From positions 16,116,410 to 16,180,409 of the forward strand of contig CM028329.1 in NCBI GenBank assembly GCA_016647705.1: a DNA stretch of 64,000 nucleotides. Reading direction: 5' to 3'. Under the pieces are notes generated by a model, which saw only the letters and a program-made list of their open reading frames with translations, ran no database searches and was not told the origin of the DNA. Positions 34,013 to 45,058 of this stretch are shown in pieces (position 1 is the first letter of the stretch; each line of letters begins with the position of its first letter). The DNA comes from Eucommia ulmoides. Taxonomy: Eukaryota > Streptophyta > Magnoliopsida > Garryales > Eucommiaceae. A program made the translations under genes and the position numbers.

Positions 34013-35089
34013 GAAAATCCAATCAAAACGCAGAGAAAATGAATCAATCGGATAAAGAAAGTGAAAAATCAAATCGAAAACAAACTATAATTAACAAAAA
34101 ATGAATCGATCGGAGAAAGGCAGTGAAGAATCAGATCTAAAAGAAACTCAAATGAGAAATAGTAATCGACTTTGATGGAGTATTAGTTGTCTTACCTTCC
34201 ACCTCTATTTGATCCACAATGTTTCTAGCTCTTATTCTGCGTATGATAATGTTATCAGGGGTTTGGTTGTATATGAATTTGTTTTTGTCTTTAATTTCTT
34301 ATGGGGATTTAGCATTAATATTTACTGCAACATTTCTTTCATGTCCATATGTTCTAGGTAACAAGTTCCAGATCAAGTTGCTTGAGTAAGTGGTTTACTA
34401 ATGGTGACATCCAGTTTTCTATATCTATTCTTTTGTGATCTTATTATTTTATTTGGTTTTCAGACCAAATTGGGCAGCAACAGAGTTACATATCTGACAT
34501 GCTTGGAATAAGGTGTTTTTTTAATTTCTTTTGAATGGATATGCTGCTTAAGGAACATAATTATCCGTGTAAATGGTTTGATTTTCTGTTATGCTCTTTT
34601 TTTTAAGATGTATGGCATGCTAGCAATTGCAAGAAACTTGAATGTGATCAAGTGTGATCACTGATCAATGATCGACGTCAAACGGCTCACGGAAGATTGA
34701 GTAATATTTTATGTTCCCGTGATCTGTTATTGTTCGAAAAGTTTGGGTAATATAGAATGTCTCTGTTTTGATAGTATTTCTCTCCCCCTCCCTCCTATTT
34801 CTGTTCTCGCTTAATATTTATATTCTCCTATTTCTGTTTTTGTTCTGATCCATGATACGAATGTAATTGAAACAGAAACATTAAGGCCTTAAAATTTGAG
34901 TTTATTTTATCTTATAAGCCAAAATAAGATTTGAGTTCAATGTTAATTGTTTCTGATTTTCTATTTCATGCCTTAATGTTAATTGTTTTGATTTTCTAAT
35001 TTCAGTTTTCTATTTTTGTTCCTGAAATGATGTTCTGAATTTCTGTTTTTGTTTTGCCAACAGTCGATTACCTTCGCTTTGATTTGTAG

Positions 35090-35359
35090 GAGTCCAATGA
35101 GATTTTCATCGATTTTGGGTGGAAATATGCAACTACTCCTCGATTTGGAGCTTGGGCTATCTCAAGAGGATCACGTTGGGGTTGTCAATCCTCAAACACT
35201 CGCCCAGTTTTAGCAACAGATGGGGCAAAGCGGTATGAAGACAATAGAGAGAGAGAAACTTCTCTTTCTGCGATGAATCAAATTTGTGAATCGAATATTC
35301 ATTTTTCTTTTTCCTTCGGCCAAAAAAAGTACAAAAACATAGTGGAATATATGTGTTTA
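35090..35359 (+). other. Second captured exon candidate in the Helitron
   Basis: After an acceptor-like TTTGATTTGTAG the frame stays open for 90 codons ([40 protein letters not shown] ...) to a TGA at 35360-35362, without an ATG of its own. In DNA this AT-rich such a frame is longer than expected, and Trp/Arg content is unusual for noise. No family is recognised. It may be the terminal exon of the gene fragment that starts near 32737. Confidence 0.28.
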
Positions 35360-36639
35360 TGACTCAATAATTGTTTTTTATTGTAGTTTTATGGATATGA
35401 AGAGATTGTATTTTTTGTGTTTCGTGTTTTGAATTTATAAGGCTGCTGAGTGAAAATCTGATTGTAAAGAAAAAATAATGGAGTTTGTCAACATATTATC
35501 GGTTTTCTCTATATTGTATGTATCAATTTCACACCTCTATGAACCACCAGCCCTATGTTGATTTCACATCCAAAACCATGGCCACCACCATCTCCGAAAT
35601 TCGCAATTCTCCAGCTTCTGATTTCTGATTTTTTTGTTGGTTCAAACTAATTTTTTTTGTGTGTATTCATTATAATTTTTTTTTTAATTTCCAGCTTCTC
35701 TTGCCACCACGTGTGTTTCTATTCCTCTTAAGTTTTGTTCTATTCCGCTAGTTTTTTTTAACATGGTTGATTTGTTCTGTTCGTTTTTAATTACCCTATT
35801 CCATTTAAATTTTGTTCCTATTTTTGTCTGTTTGGATTGAAGATGAGACACAATGTAAGCTATTATCAATTTCTTTGGGTTCTTTTATTATATAATAATG
35901 TGAATTTTATTTTCCTCATTGCTATTTTCATTTTGCAGTGAAGTGGGATGGAAATTCTATGGTTGGAGATAAAGAGTTCTATGCTTGGAGTATGAGTTGG
36001 ATGAGGTAATTGAAGCAACACTTGATTTCTATTTATACATAGTGAATTTTGTTTCTTTTTGCTCCTCGCTCCTTGGTTTTGGTAGTGTGAAAATTGCAAA
36101 AACTGGATTTGTTTTGTTATAGAAATAGTGCATGGGGACCTTCATAATTTTTGTTTTCTTTTGATAATTTTGTTGTTATCAGTTTGTCGATTATCATATA
36201 TTAATCATCTTTGGAGTTTGAGAGCAAATTGAAACTACTCCAATTGTACTTTTAAAATTTTATTTTCACTCTTAATTCATTTGTTTTGTGTACATTAGTT
36301 TTGTGTACATTAGTTTTTGATAACTGCAGTTTTTATTTAGTAAATAAGCATTTTCTCTATTATTGTTTTTGGGAGCAAAATGTAAATGGATATAAATTAT
36401 TGGATTACCACTTCCAATGTGGAATTGTTGATTAATTTTATTTTGGATTAGGTCAGTATTTGTTGTTCCGTGTTTTCATTTTGCATGAAACCCCTTTGAT
36501 ATGTTGGAGACAAAGACAATAGAATAATTTCAATTGAGGTAATTATTCCGTCTCTTTTTTGGGACTGAGATTTGGCAGGATATTTCAATTGGTAAATTAT
36601 CCAACAGGTGGGTTTCGATGGCGTTCGGGCCCCAATCTG

Positions 36640-36980
36640 AGATGGCATTTGTTTACTGTTTAACTCGCGTAATCTATTTGCTTGGATATTCCCCTGCTTC
36701 TGCTTCTATTTAGTTTGTTTGTAACCGTGTTTCTATTCGTTTAGTTTATCTACTTCTACTTCGATGGGGTTCGTTTACTGTTTATTCAGCAAGCTTTGAT
36801 GGCGTTCGTTTAGTTTTTATTCAGCGAGATTCGATGGCGTTCGTTTTGTGTTTATTTAGTGAGATCGATTCTTACCCCTAACGTGTTTCTGTTAATGCCC
36901 CAAATAGGTGGCTTCGATTTCAACAAATTTACTATTTATAAAGCGAACTTCGATGGCGTTCGTTTAGTGTTTATTTTTTA
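36640..36980. repeat. Degenerate short tandem repeat in the Helitron
   Basis: A phrase close to ttcgatggcgttcgtttagtgtttattcagcgaga recurs at about 36616, 36640, 36762, 36800, 36833 and 36950 with irregular spacing. Related copies (gatggcgtttgtttagtgtttatttagatgg) occur at 32902-33020 near the other end. Open frames here are not genes. Confidence 0.65.
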
Positions 36981-37341
36981 TTGTTCAAATGAAATAAGTA
37001 TAGTCTTGATTGTTTCTTATTATTACTGAAATAATGATTATTGATGTTGAATTGTTAGTTATTATTAAAGGACAACACAGCGCACGAAGGTTTTCACCAT
37101 TACGAAGGTGGTCTGATGTATATACAGAGGAGATTATATTAATTTTTTTTAAGACCAGTGTCATGAGATACAAGTTTTAGTTATTATTGTACTTGATTGT
37201 TATTGTTTGTGTTTATGGTATTGTGTTATTGTGTTTGGATAAAACAATTGTGTAGTATTATATAAACATAGAAGATTATATCAATTTTTTTTGTTCTTTT
37301 TTGTTTTACACCTGTGCCTTCTGGCACGGGTTATACCCTAG

Positions 37342-38471
37342 TAAACTATATATTACGTTTAATTCGTGGGACTATTTATACGGACATATATACATGTATA
37401 TTTACATGTCAAAATATATATGTGGATTCGAGAAATATAGTAGGTATGGACAAATTTAATTTTCGAAGAATACAATTTAATATAAAAATTGTAAATTTTA
37501 CTAAAACGATAATTTTTAGTATTCCATTGACTAATAAAATTTTTGATAGTCGATTAACGTTTTTCTACTAATTATATTATTAACGGGAAGAATTTTATAG
37601 TCGTCGTTTTAATAACTTCTATACAGTTGATATTAACCGACAAAAACTAGGTGTTTGATAATTTCGTATAATAAAAACAAAAAAATTGGGAATGAGAAAT
37701 GGTGCATTTTAGGGCCACACATTTCATTGTAGATTTATGTTAAATAAATTCTTAGTTTAGGCCCTTTGGTGGTTAAGTTAACAAGCGACACCGCCCACGT
37801 AGTATTTCGGCGATAGTGTTTTTGGGTAGCACAAAAATCGAGGTGAAAGTATTATCTTCTATGTAAATTGTCAAATTATATTTTCATACTAAAATGTGGG
37901 AAAAAAAAAGGTTTATAAAATGAATTATTTTATACCTTTATGTGGATTAAGTAAATTTTTAAATGTGAAAAGTGATTTTTTTTTATTATCCGACTAAGCC
38001 ATAGTGTGATCCCTACAGGAGGACATGTCCTGCGGGATGTTGTTGATTCTAACAGGAGGGCATGTTCTGTAGGACGATATATTATGACCTGTCAAGAGGG
38101 CAAGTCCTACAGGTGGTTGATTATGTTATTGATATGTTGAGACTTATTAGGAGGGCAAGTCCTACAAGTGATTGATTATGTTGTTGATATATTGAGACCT
38201 GTCAGGAGTACAAATCCTGTAGGTGGCTGCCCCTACCATTGGGAATATTAAATGGCCCTGACACTGATAGCCATCTTAGATGGCACAGTTCAACAGGTTA
38301 TGGTATCGTCGTAACTCTCGATCATGAGGTGAAACGATCGTATGGCTAGTAGGAGAATATGAGTACATGTCTAAATGTTTGGATTTGTTGATTAAATATA
38401 TTATCTTCTTACAATGATGGTAGTGGAATTTTATTCCGACATGGTATACGGTTATAGTATATTATATTTTG
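37342..38471 (+). mobile_element. Gy1 3' LTR, right part
   Basis: It continues the LTR from taaactatatattacg and matches 16073-16499 up to about 37777. It then extends (caccgcccacgtagtatttcggcgat...) through a dyad-rich block at 38011-38235. The exact end is not resolved. Copia RT similarity (FEMSMM) restarts at 38472, and no target duplication of the bases before 15439 is visible, so the right junction is rearranged. Confidence 0.7.
38011..38235 (+). repeat. Spaced dyad repeats in the Gy1 LTR
   Basis: Five related blocks follow the pattern cctgtcaggagggcaagtcctacagg, spaced about 35-65 bases apart and partly joined by ttgattatgttgttgatatgttga. Each is dyad-symmetric in whole or part: AGGACATGTCCT (38020-38031) is a perfect 12-bp palindrome, and others pair CCTGT with ACAGG or AGGA with TCCT. 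Confidence 0.75.
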
Positions 38472-38700
38472 AAATGAGTATGATGGAATAATTAACCTTC
38501 TTTCTTGGGTTACAAATAAAAAAAAACTAAAGAATGGATTTTTATTAATCAATCCAAGTACATCAAAGAGTTACTGAAAAAGTATGGATTTGATGGTGCT
38601 AAAGAATATAAAACTCCCATGGCAACAACTACAAAATAAAAAATAAAAAAAAAATATGGGCAAAACATTAATGAAAAAAATGTATTAATGTATGATTGGT
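38472..38700 (+). pseudogene. Co1 reverse transcriptase, C-terminal part
   Basis: The copia frame resumes after Gy1: FEMSMM, then LTFFLGLQIKKKLKNGF and YIKELLKKYGFDGAKEYKTP. The second, minus-strand copia element has the same segment (FEMSMMGELNFFLGYQIK). Frame breaks and A-runs follow. The YVDD-containing part that should precede it is absent from the window. Confidence 0.8.
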
Positions 38701-39380
38701 AGCTTGTTGTATCTTACTATTAGTAGACCTGATATTATATTTAGTATATACCTGTGCGCAAGATTTTAATATTGTCTGAAAAAATAGCATTAAACAGCTG
38801 TCAAGCGAATCTTTCAATATTTAAAGGGGATAAGTGATTTAGGATTATGGTATCCTAGGGGGAATGATTTTACCTTGATTAGTTATTCCGACGCTGATTT
38901 TTCTGGATGCGAAGTTGAGCATAAAAGTACAAGTGGTTCTTGTCACTTCTTGAGGCATGCCTTAGTTTTTTGGTCTAGCAAGAAACAGAATTCCATTGCC
39001 ATATCTATAATTGAGGCAGAATATATGGCAACTGGTAATTATTGTGCACAAATTCTATATATCAAACAATAATGATATGATTTTGGAATATACATGGAGT
39101 AAATACCTATCTATTATGATAACAAAAGTGCTATTTGCTTAAGTGAGAATTCAACATAGCACTCACGAACTAAGCACATAGAGATTCAACATCATTTTAT
39201 TCGTGATCACATTCAAAAAGGAGATGTAACTATTGAATATGTTGATACTTCTGATCAACTTGTTGATATTTTCAATAAACTTCTAGCTAAAGATTAATTT
39301 ATGAAAATTATTCGAGGTTTAGGCATCGCTAGGCATAACGATGTACGCTTAGAATAATGTTATGATCATTCATCCTCACT
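38701..39380 (+). pseudogene. Co1 RNase H and pol C-terminus
   Basis: Pieces include LVVSYY-type and SRPDIIFSIYLCA sequence (38700-38760, damaged), then 38875-39072: LISYSDADFSGCEVEHKSTS, WSSKKQNSIAISIIEAEYMA. This is the copia RNase H with the Asp and Glu active residues kept. Then come DNKSAICLSEN-like (39118-39150), TKHIEIQHHFIRDHIQKGD and the terminal GLGIARHNDVRLE-like end. Several stops are present. It normally completes pol before the purine-rich tract. Confidence 0.8.
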
Positions 39381-39660
39381 TTTTGAGATGACAAATGGGA
39401 GAAAGTTGTGTGATGTTTAGGGTATTCGTTCCCTGAGGGTATTTGTTTGCCTAAGTATTGCAATTATATAAGGGATAAATTTTTTTTCGAAATGTTTATG
39501 TTTGTGTTATATTGGAAATATTTTAAATGTTTTTTGAAATGTTTCTCATTAACGGTGCTTAAATGAGTTGAAAAAACCCATCCTCAGATTTAGGGAGAAT
39601 GTGGTTATATTATTTTTGAAGAAACATCAAAGTTAATTGTCATCATAAAAATGATAAGAT
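39381..39660 (+). other. Co1 3' untranslated region with purine tracts
   Basis: No gene is seen. TTTAGGGAGAATGTGG (39588-39603) and the bases before the LTR (ATAAAAATGATAAGAT) correspond to the purine-rich sites seen in the minus-strand sister element at 53019-53100. Confidence 0.6.
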
Positions 39661-39841
39661 TGTTGAACCTAATATTTTGATGGATAATTAAACGTTCATT
39701 TTTTGTGGAACTAATATTTTTATTGCGTGGTTTCAGATTTAAGTCCCATGTGTTGAAATGAGAAAAAGATTTTATCAAAAAGGAAAATCATTGAAGAATT
39801 CATAACGGGTGCAAAATGAAGACAATGATGATGAAGCCATT
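39661..39841 (+). mobile_element. Co1 3' LTR, first 181 bp
   Basis: It starts TGTTGAACCTAATATTTTGA and matches the LTR start at 12618. It stops after gatgatgaagccatt, where a second LTR start (TGTTGACC) follows at once. Confidence 0.8.
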
Positions 39842-39929
39842 TGTTGACCTTAGATGTTTTGATGGACTAGATTAAGAAATATTTGAGAGGGAGTTTCTCT
39901 AACCCAAACTGTTACTTATTTATAACAAT
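39842..39929 (+). mobile_element. Copia LTR 5' fragment nested in the Co1 LTR
   Basis: It starts TGTTGACCTTAGATGTTTTG, the same start as the LTR at 56640, and has the same left flank (gatgaagccatt). Homology stops after about 30 bases; the remaining 50 or so bases (aagaaatatttgagaggg...) are not recognised. Confidence 0.6.
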
Positions 39930-39976
39930 TGTTGAATCCATGGTTTTGATGAATAATTAAGTTTATCAACTACGCA
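39930..39976 (+). mobile_element. Left part of a third copia LTR start
   Basis: TGTTGAATCCATGGTTTTGA begins a further LTR copy of the same family. After 47 bases the minus-strand LARD intervenes, and the LTR continues at 46441 (tttttttatggaattaatggg). Confidence 0.7.
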
Positions 39977-41400
39977 GATTTAATTGCTCGCGTATTGACT
40001 TCACTTGCAAACTCACGAGGTCAAGTTTTAGTATAGTGATCATGAGATCGGATATCGTTCCTATAGGGACGTGTAACTTAGTTGAATACCGTGATTTTCA
40101 TAGTCTTATATTATCTCGACTTTTCAAGAATTGTTTGTATTTTAATTACAACTAAGATAAATGACAACTATAGGGTTAGTTCTAACTATATTGATTACCT
40201 AGGTATTGATTTCTTTCATGTGATACATATTTGACTTCGTTTAGTTAGCTATAACAATGTTTATCCTATCCGACAATCTCTGTATCTATAACTTGCTCAC
40301 TCTCCCTTCCGAGTGTAAAGCGAATGAATATATGACTTCACGTTGACGCCGAGGTCCCTCTTAAACGTCTTTTCGAACACATAGTTACATGAGTCGTGAG
40401 CCAACGTCATGGATTGCACATGTTCTAACGCCCTCTCGGGTCGTTAGAATGTCGTGTTGTGTTTACCCTAGTCCGAATCCGGGGTTGCCTTTCCCGAGTA
40501 TCGAACTCCGTATTCTCGGTTTATTATAACAAGCATAATATCAAGAATAACAGTAAACACAATCGGATTTAGACAAATACCCATTAAAGTAACGTATATT
40601 AAATCAAACTAACATTACATGACTTACAATAACACCTAAGTAATATTTGTCTACTACTACATGATCCTAGCCATATAACATACAAAACAAGAGTGGTTCA
40701 ACATCATTTGATATGGAAAAGTAATTACAAAGATAAAAATAAGGGAAGAACGATCAAAACTGAGAGTGGAACGGTCCACTGTCGCTAAGTATCGCTCCGC
40801 AAATGCTTCGTCTTCTTCCAAATGATGAACCTCCTCCTTGATCTCTCAAAAATGGCTAACGAACACTATACTAAGGTTAGGAACGTTCAACAACTGTTTC
40901 AGACATGGGAGAGTGGTATTTATAGGCCTAAGATTTCAAAAAGATCTAAAAATATCTTCCTGTTTGTGCAGAGCTGACCGTCGCGGCGGTGGGTAAGTCG
41001 ATTTGTCCTTCGCTGCGGCGGTGGAAGAGGTGGTGAACTTCAGGATCTTTCTGTCGTTTCAACGCCGCGGTGGTGGGGATCAGTGCCATGGTGGTGAAAA
41101 CAATACTAATTCTCTGTCATTTCACCGCCTAGGCGGTGAGACTTGTTCAATTTCAGCTTACTCTGCACTCTCACCGCTGCGGCGGTGGCTTTCTCGTCGC
41201 GGCGGTGGCTAAGCTGTCCTGAAACCTTGTATTTTTCCATCGTTTTTTCACCGTTTTCCCACAATTTTGCTCGTTTATAGATCGTTAACGTCTCTACACC
41301 TGAATTATATAAAAACTAACAAAACACACTAAAACATTAATAAAACACTCAAAAACTGGCAAATTCGATTTAGAAGTATATAGGTATTTTACACCTATCA
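39977..41400 (-). mobile_element. LARD 3' LTR (1424 bp)
   Basis: It is a direct repeat of 45059-46440. In the minus direction it starts TGATAGGTGTAAAATACC, beside a purine tract, and ends near GCAATTAAATC. It contains several CACCGCCGCGGCGGTG-like dyads, including the perfect 16-bp palindrome CACCGCCTAGGCGGTG at 41123-41138. The open frame at 41003-41212 only reads through these repeats. Confidence 0.88.
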
Positions 41401-41420
41401 AATACCCCCAAACTTGAAAT
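41401..41420 (-). other. LARD polypurine tract
   Basis: The minus strand reads ATTTCAAGTTTGGGGGTATT just before the LTR start TGATAGGTG, preceded by GCTTGAGGACTAGCAA. The phrase AAGTTTGGGGGT at this place is typical of Athila/LARD elements. A second, internal tract (TTTAAGTTTGGGGGGG) lies at 42960-42980. Confidence 0.85.
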
Positions 41421-42960
41421 TTGCTAGTCCTCAAGCAAAACACCCTAACACTAAAACAAACGAACTATACTAATTAACTAACAACTAATCTAAAAATGCA
41501 TAAACATTAACAAACAAGAAGTAAAGGCATTCAAGTTCCAAGTTCAATCGAAGAAACCTAGTGGTTCTTCCCTCAACAGCCCCCGATCAGACCAAGTTCA
41601 GGAATAATACACACCACGTGGTGTTCTAGAATTTCAATACTCAATATTGGTTAAAATCATTCTAGATCCGTTTGAAATGTGTGTGTGTGAGAACTCAAAT
41701 ATATAACCATTCAAACACCGGATTAGATTATTCAATAGTTAAGTTCATGACTTAAACCATAAGGGATTTGGAAAACCATATGCTTGACTGGGCTTGACTA
41801 TCCACTAATGTAGGTTTGGAAACTCACAGAGATCAATAGGGCTTGGTTTGGCTTTGGAGAACGATCGAGGGTATTGTAAGATTAGAAAACAGAAAATCGA
41901 TATAATTTAATGATACTCGAGGCACAAACGCTTGTTGCTAAATCTCTCTCGTAACCTCTTAACTTTGAAAATACAACCCTGAATAAGAATTTAATAAACT
42001 TGTATTTACTTGTCACAACAAACAGAATTAAAAACTATATTTACATAGTCTTTTTTTTTTTCAAGCACACCCCCGAACTTATTCAAAATTATACAATTTT
42101 AGAGGCGTGCAAAATGAACTAAAATTTTGACAAGTGAATACGTTTATACTGAACCAATAAACTTTTGTCTAAAACCCCGCCTGCTCACTTCAAGTTAGCA
42201 TAAACTAATGCTACTTGATTTCACTCAATTTTGACTTTTAGGCTTAGCGACAATGATTTGGAAATATTTAATTGGCTAAAGAATAGATATGTGTTCAGAA
42301 TTGAAAAGTTTATGGGCTTCGACAGGGGAACGAGAGAATAAAATTTTCAGGTTTGTTTCAAAAAGGTTCAAGCGATAAAATTGAAAGCCTAAATCATGCC
42401 TCCGAAATTACCTCACCTATAATTTCGCCTCAAGCCTCCCCCAATCAAGTTCTAGATTCTACATTTCTGTCATGAATTTATTACTGAATAATCGTCGTCA
42501 AATCTTTCAAATAATTATACAACGAGTCTATGCGATCGTGCGATTTTAGGATCAAAATAATTTTTACCTAATCGACATGCTAAGCACACAAAACACACGT
42601 GAATGGCATTACCCCCTGACCTCAATATACAATTGGAGGATAATTTTCATCATCGGGACATGGCTCAAACGAACTCGAAAACTTTACATGCTCAGACAAC
42701 ATCATTCATTAACATATCTACTCGAAATCTAAAAACTATACTCTAACTAAACATTACACATGCATAAACACAAATTAAAATACCACTTAACTAGAAATTA
42801 ACATCTACATTATAAATTTGAATGTCTACAAAGCGTAACTAGGCATACATAAACATCCAAAAATAATACATCAAAAAATTTTGGTCAAATTTTGGTTCAT
42901 CATTATCTACAAAAAAAAATAAAAAATGGATTAACACCATGGATAAACACCATAACAAAC
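41421..42960 (-). other. LARD 3' untranslated internal region
   Basis: About 1.5 kb lies between the coding remnant and the 3' LTR with no open frame of note and no protease, RT or integrase motif, which is why the element is called a LARD. Purine-rich GTTTGGGGG-type tracts bound it on both sides. Confidence 0.6.
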
Positions 42961-43083
42961 CCCCCCCAAACTTAAATGAGGCAGTGTCCCCACTGTCTGA
43001 GCAGCGAACCCAATTGCAATATATAGCATATAGCGAAAAATATTGGGTTGGAACACATACCTAGGAGATGAGACGTAGAAGTC

Positions 43084-44276
43084 TCACCTCCTACTGTTCT
43101 TTTGGGGGAACATCATCGCCACCACTGCCTTGTGTGAAAGGGAATTGTGGTGGTTGCGAAAGGTCGGGCGACATGTGCGGCCTCTAGGAAAAGTACTCAT
43201 GTCATAGTCAAAGTGCTCGCACATGAACCAATGCACTTGATCATGATACTGCATGCATTGATCCATGTAAGCCCCTAGCGCGGTAATCCGGAGGTTCGTA
43301 TTATATTACGCTTGTCGTAGAACACGGTTGTCAAGCTGAATATTCTGGATGTCTTGAGAAATACGCTCCACATTACTCGAGGCCTGCCTGGGTGCCTCGG
43401 AATCCAGGGCCTCAGAAGGCCCTGCCTCATCCGGCCTATGCTCTTCTTGTACTTTCCCTCTTTCTTCGCCCTGCCTCGGCGCTCTCTCTTTCCACATTCT
43501 GTTTATCGTCGATTAATCAAGTTGAGAAACAGGGGCCAACAAATTATCCGCACTGATTACAACCCCGGCTTGACGGAAAAGTTCAGTCAAGAAGAGGGAA
43601 AAGGAAGACATGTTTTCGTCATTCTGACAGCATGGAAAATCGACGAATATATTAAAGATCCTACGTTAATCGGCTTCCTGGACTGGATTGCGTAGAATGT
43701 CATAGCCCTTTCCATTGAAATATCGGAGTGATGAGACGTTGGAAGGAGATTCCCACATATAAAATAGTGCCAAACCTTCGGAACCGGATTTATGTATTTG
43801 GTCGGGAAGGTGGCTTGCTCTGGCCCTGTGAGAGTCCATTCAACGTTGCCGGTTGTTAGGGCTCAGATAACAGTTTCCATACTCTTAGCATTATCTCCAC
43901 CTAGCTATCGAGTCGGTGCCGGTGACACCACTTCTAATAGCACATTAAACCGATTAGAACTGAAATCTATTGGGCGGCTTCAGACTTTTGTAAGGGTGTC
44001 CGTCCCTTCGACAATATTGGTATAGAACTCCCGGACTAGTGCTACATCACCCGGGAGAGGCGATCTGCAGAATCACTCCCATCCCCTTCCTCTGATAATA
44101 TTTCGGAACTCCATCAGAAGAGCCTCCAAAGGTCCGAAGCCGTGCTGTTTAATGTAAGCCCGCTTATGCTCATGACGGTTGTAGTGTTCTTCCGCAGCTT
44201 TTGATACAAATCGAGTTGAATCGAAATCTGGGATTGGCTCCGAAGCTTCTCCTCTTCTTGACCTTTTGGAAGCCAT
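43084..44276 (-). pseudogene. LARD ORF with putative plant transposon domain (Transposase_32-like), decayed
   Basis: The minus-strand ATG at 44276 opens MASKRSRRGEASEPIPDFDS, then RFVSKAAEEHYNRHEHKRAY. In frame after a TGA/TAG come FCRSPLPGDVALVREFYTNI, INPVPKVWHYFICGNLLPTS and later AVRMTKTCLPFPSSLTELFR. This order (RF.S..A...Y, VREFYAN, W..F....L.P....S.I, plus an L..LCR..GV-like end) matches the Putative plant transposon protein domain found in LARD-like elements. After a break 43497-43306 gives an acidic linker and coiled coil (NVERISQDIQNIQLDNRVL), and 43266-43084 an aromatic tail (YHDQVHWFMCEHFDYD). No enzyme activity is established for this family. Confidence 0.7.
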
Positions 44277-45058
44277 TATTTTTTGCATGTTCCCTAGCAA
44301 TCATAGTCACAGAATAGAACAATGCAATTAAAACCGAACAACGTAAACCAATATAAAGAATCCAAAACATCGACAATACACCCAATTAACAATCCGCACA
44401 TACCAACCACAATGGTTTCCCACAAAATCAACAATGTAGTTAGAAATCCATCTTCACACAACAAAAACTCCATCTCTAATGATAATCAATACCAAATATC
44501 AAGCATAAACCCCAAACTTGAAAAGAAAAACCGAGAAAAAAGGGCCTAGGGTTTTGGGTATTCTCAAAATTCAACCATTTTTGAATATAGATGCAAATCA
44601 TCCTATGATTTCATCATAAACATAAAATATAATTTGAAAAACACTTACTTGATAGAACAAATAAGATCAAACGGCTTAAAATTTGACGAAATCGCCAATT
44701 TTGTTCGCAAACCTTAAAAATCCAAAAATGGGGTTTGATGCTCGGATTTGGTGGATGATTTGAGGTTTAAATTTCTAATATGGAATGAGGAAGGTGGGAT
44801 TTGGGGTTTTGGAATGGTTTGGTAGGAGAAAACTAGAGAGTTTTTGGGATTTTGGAGGTTGGAATTCAGACAAATGAAGCGGGAACAAGTTTTTAATTCG
44901 GACAAATGAGGCTTTTACCGCCATAGCGTTAGGATTCACCACTGTGGCGGTGAAGCGCCTTTAAACACCCAAAACTTTCTGTCGTGTCACCACCGCAGCG
45001 GTGGAGCAATGTTTTTAGAACAAAAATCTTCTGTCATCCCACCGCCTAGGCGCACGAG
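44277..45058 (-). other. LARD leader region
   Basis: Between the 5' LTR and the ORF I find no recognisable tRNA primer site. The LTR-proximal 180 bases (44905-45058) repeat the GC-rich CACCGC...GCGGTG dyads of the LTR instead. A 10-bp direct repeat GCGCACGAGG (45050-45059 and 45093-45102) spans the LTR junction. Small open frames here are not supported. Confidence 0.5.

Larger units (their letters stand above)
31784..37341 (+). mobile_element. Non-autonomous Helitron, 5558 bp
   Basis: It starts TCTATATAATAAATC after a host A and ends ...GGGTTATACCCTAG before a host T, the TC...CTRR / A^T signature of Helitrons. A terminal hairpin, CCTGTGCC-TTCT-GGCACGGG (37311-37330, one T.G pair), lies 11 bases before the end. 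Removing it restores the Gy1 LTR exactly as in the 5' LTR, with no target duplication. No Rep/helicase frame is present, so it needed a helper. Its inside looks like captured gene pieces: a CT-rich 5' UTR-like start (31990-32400), exon-like pieces and repeats (separate entries). Confidence 0.93.

Noticed and set aside
38011-38235. Gene or structured RNA in the Gy1 LTR
   Set aside because: Repeats are symmetric but no open frame or known RNA family fits; kept as a repeat only.
41003-41212. ORF with repeated RRGGG residues
   Set aside because: Arises from the GCGGCGGTGG dyads in the LARD LTR.
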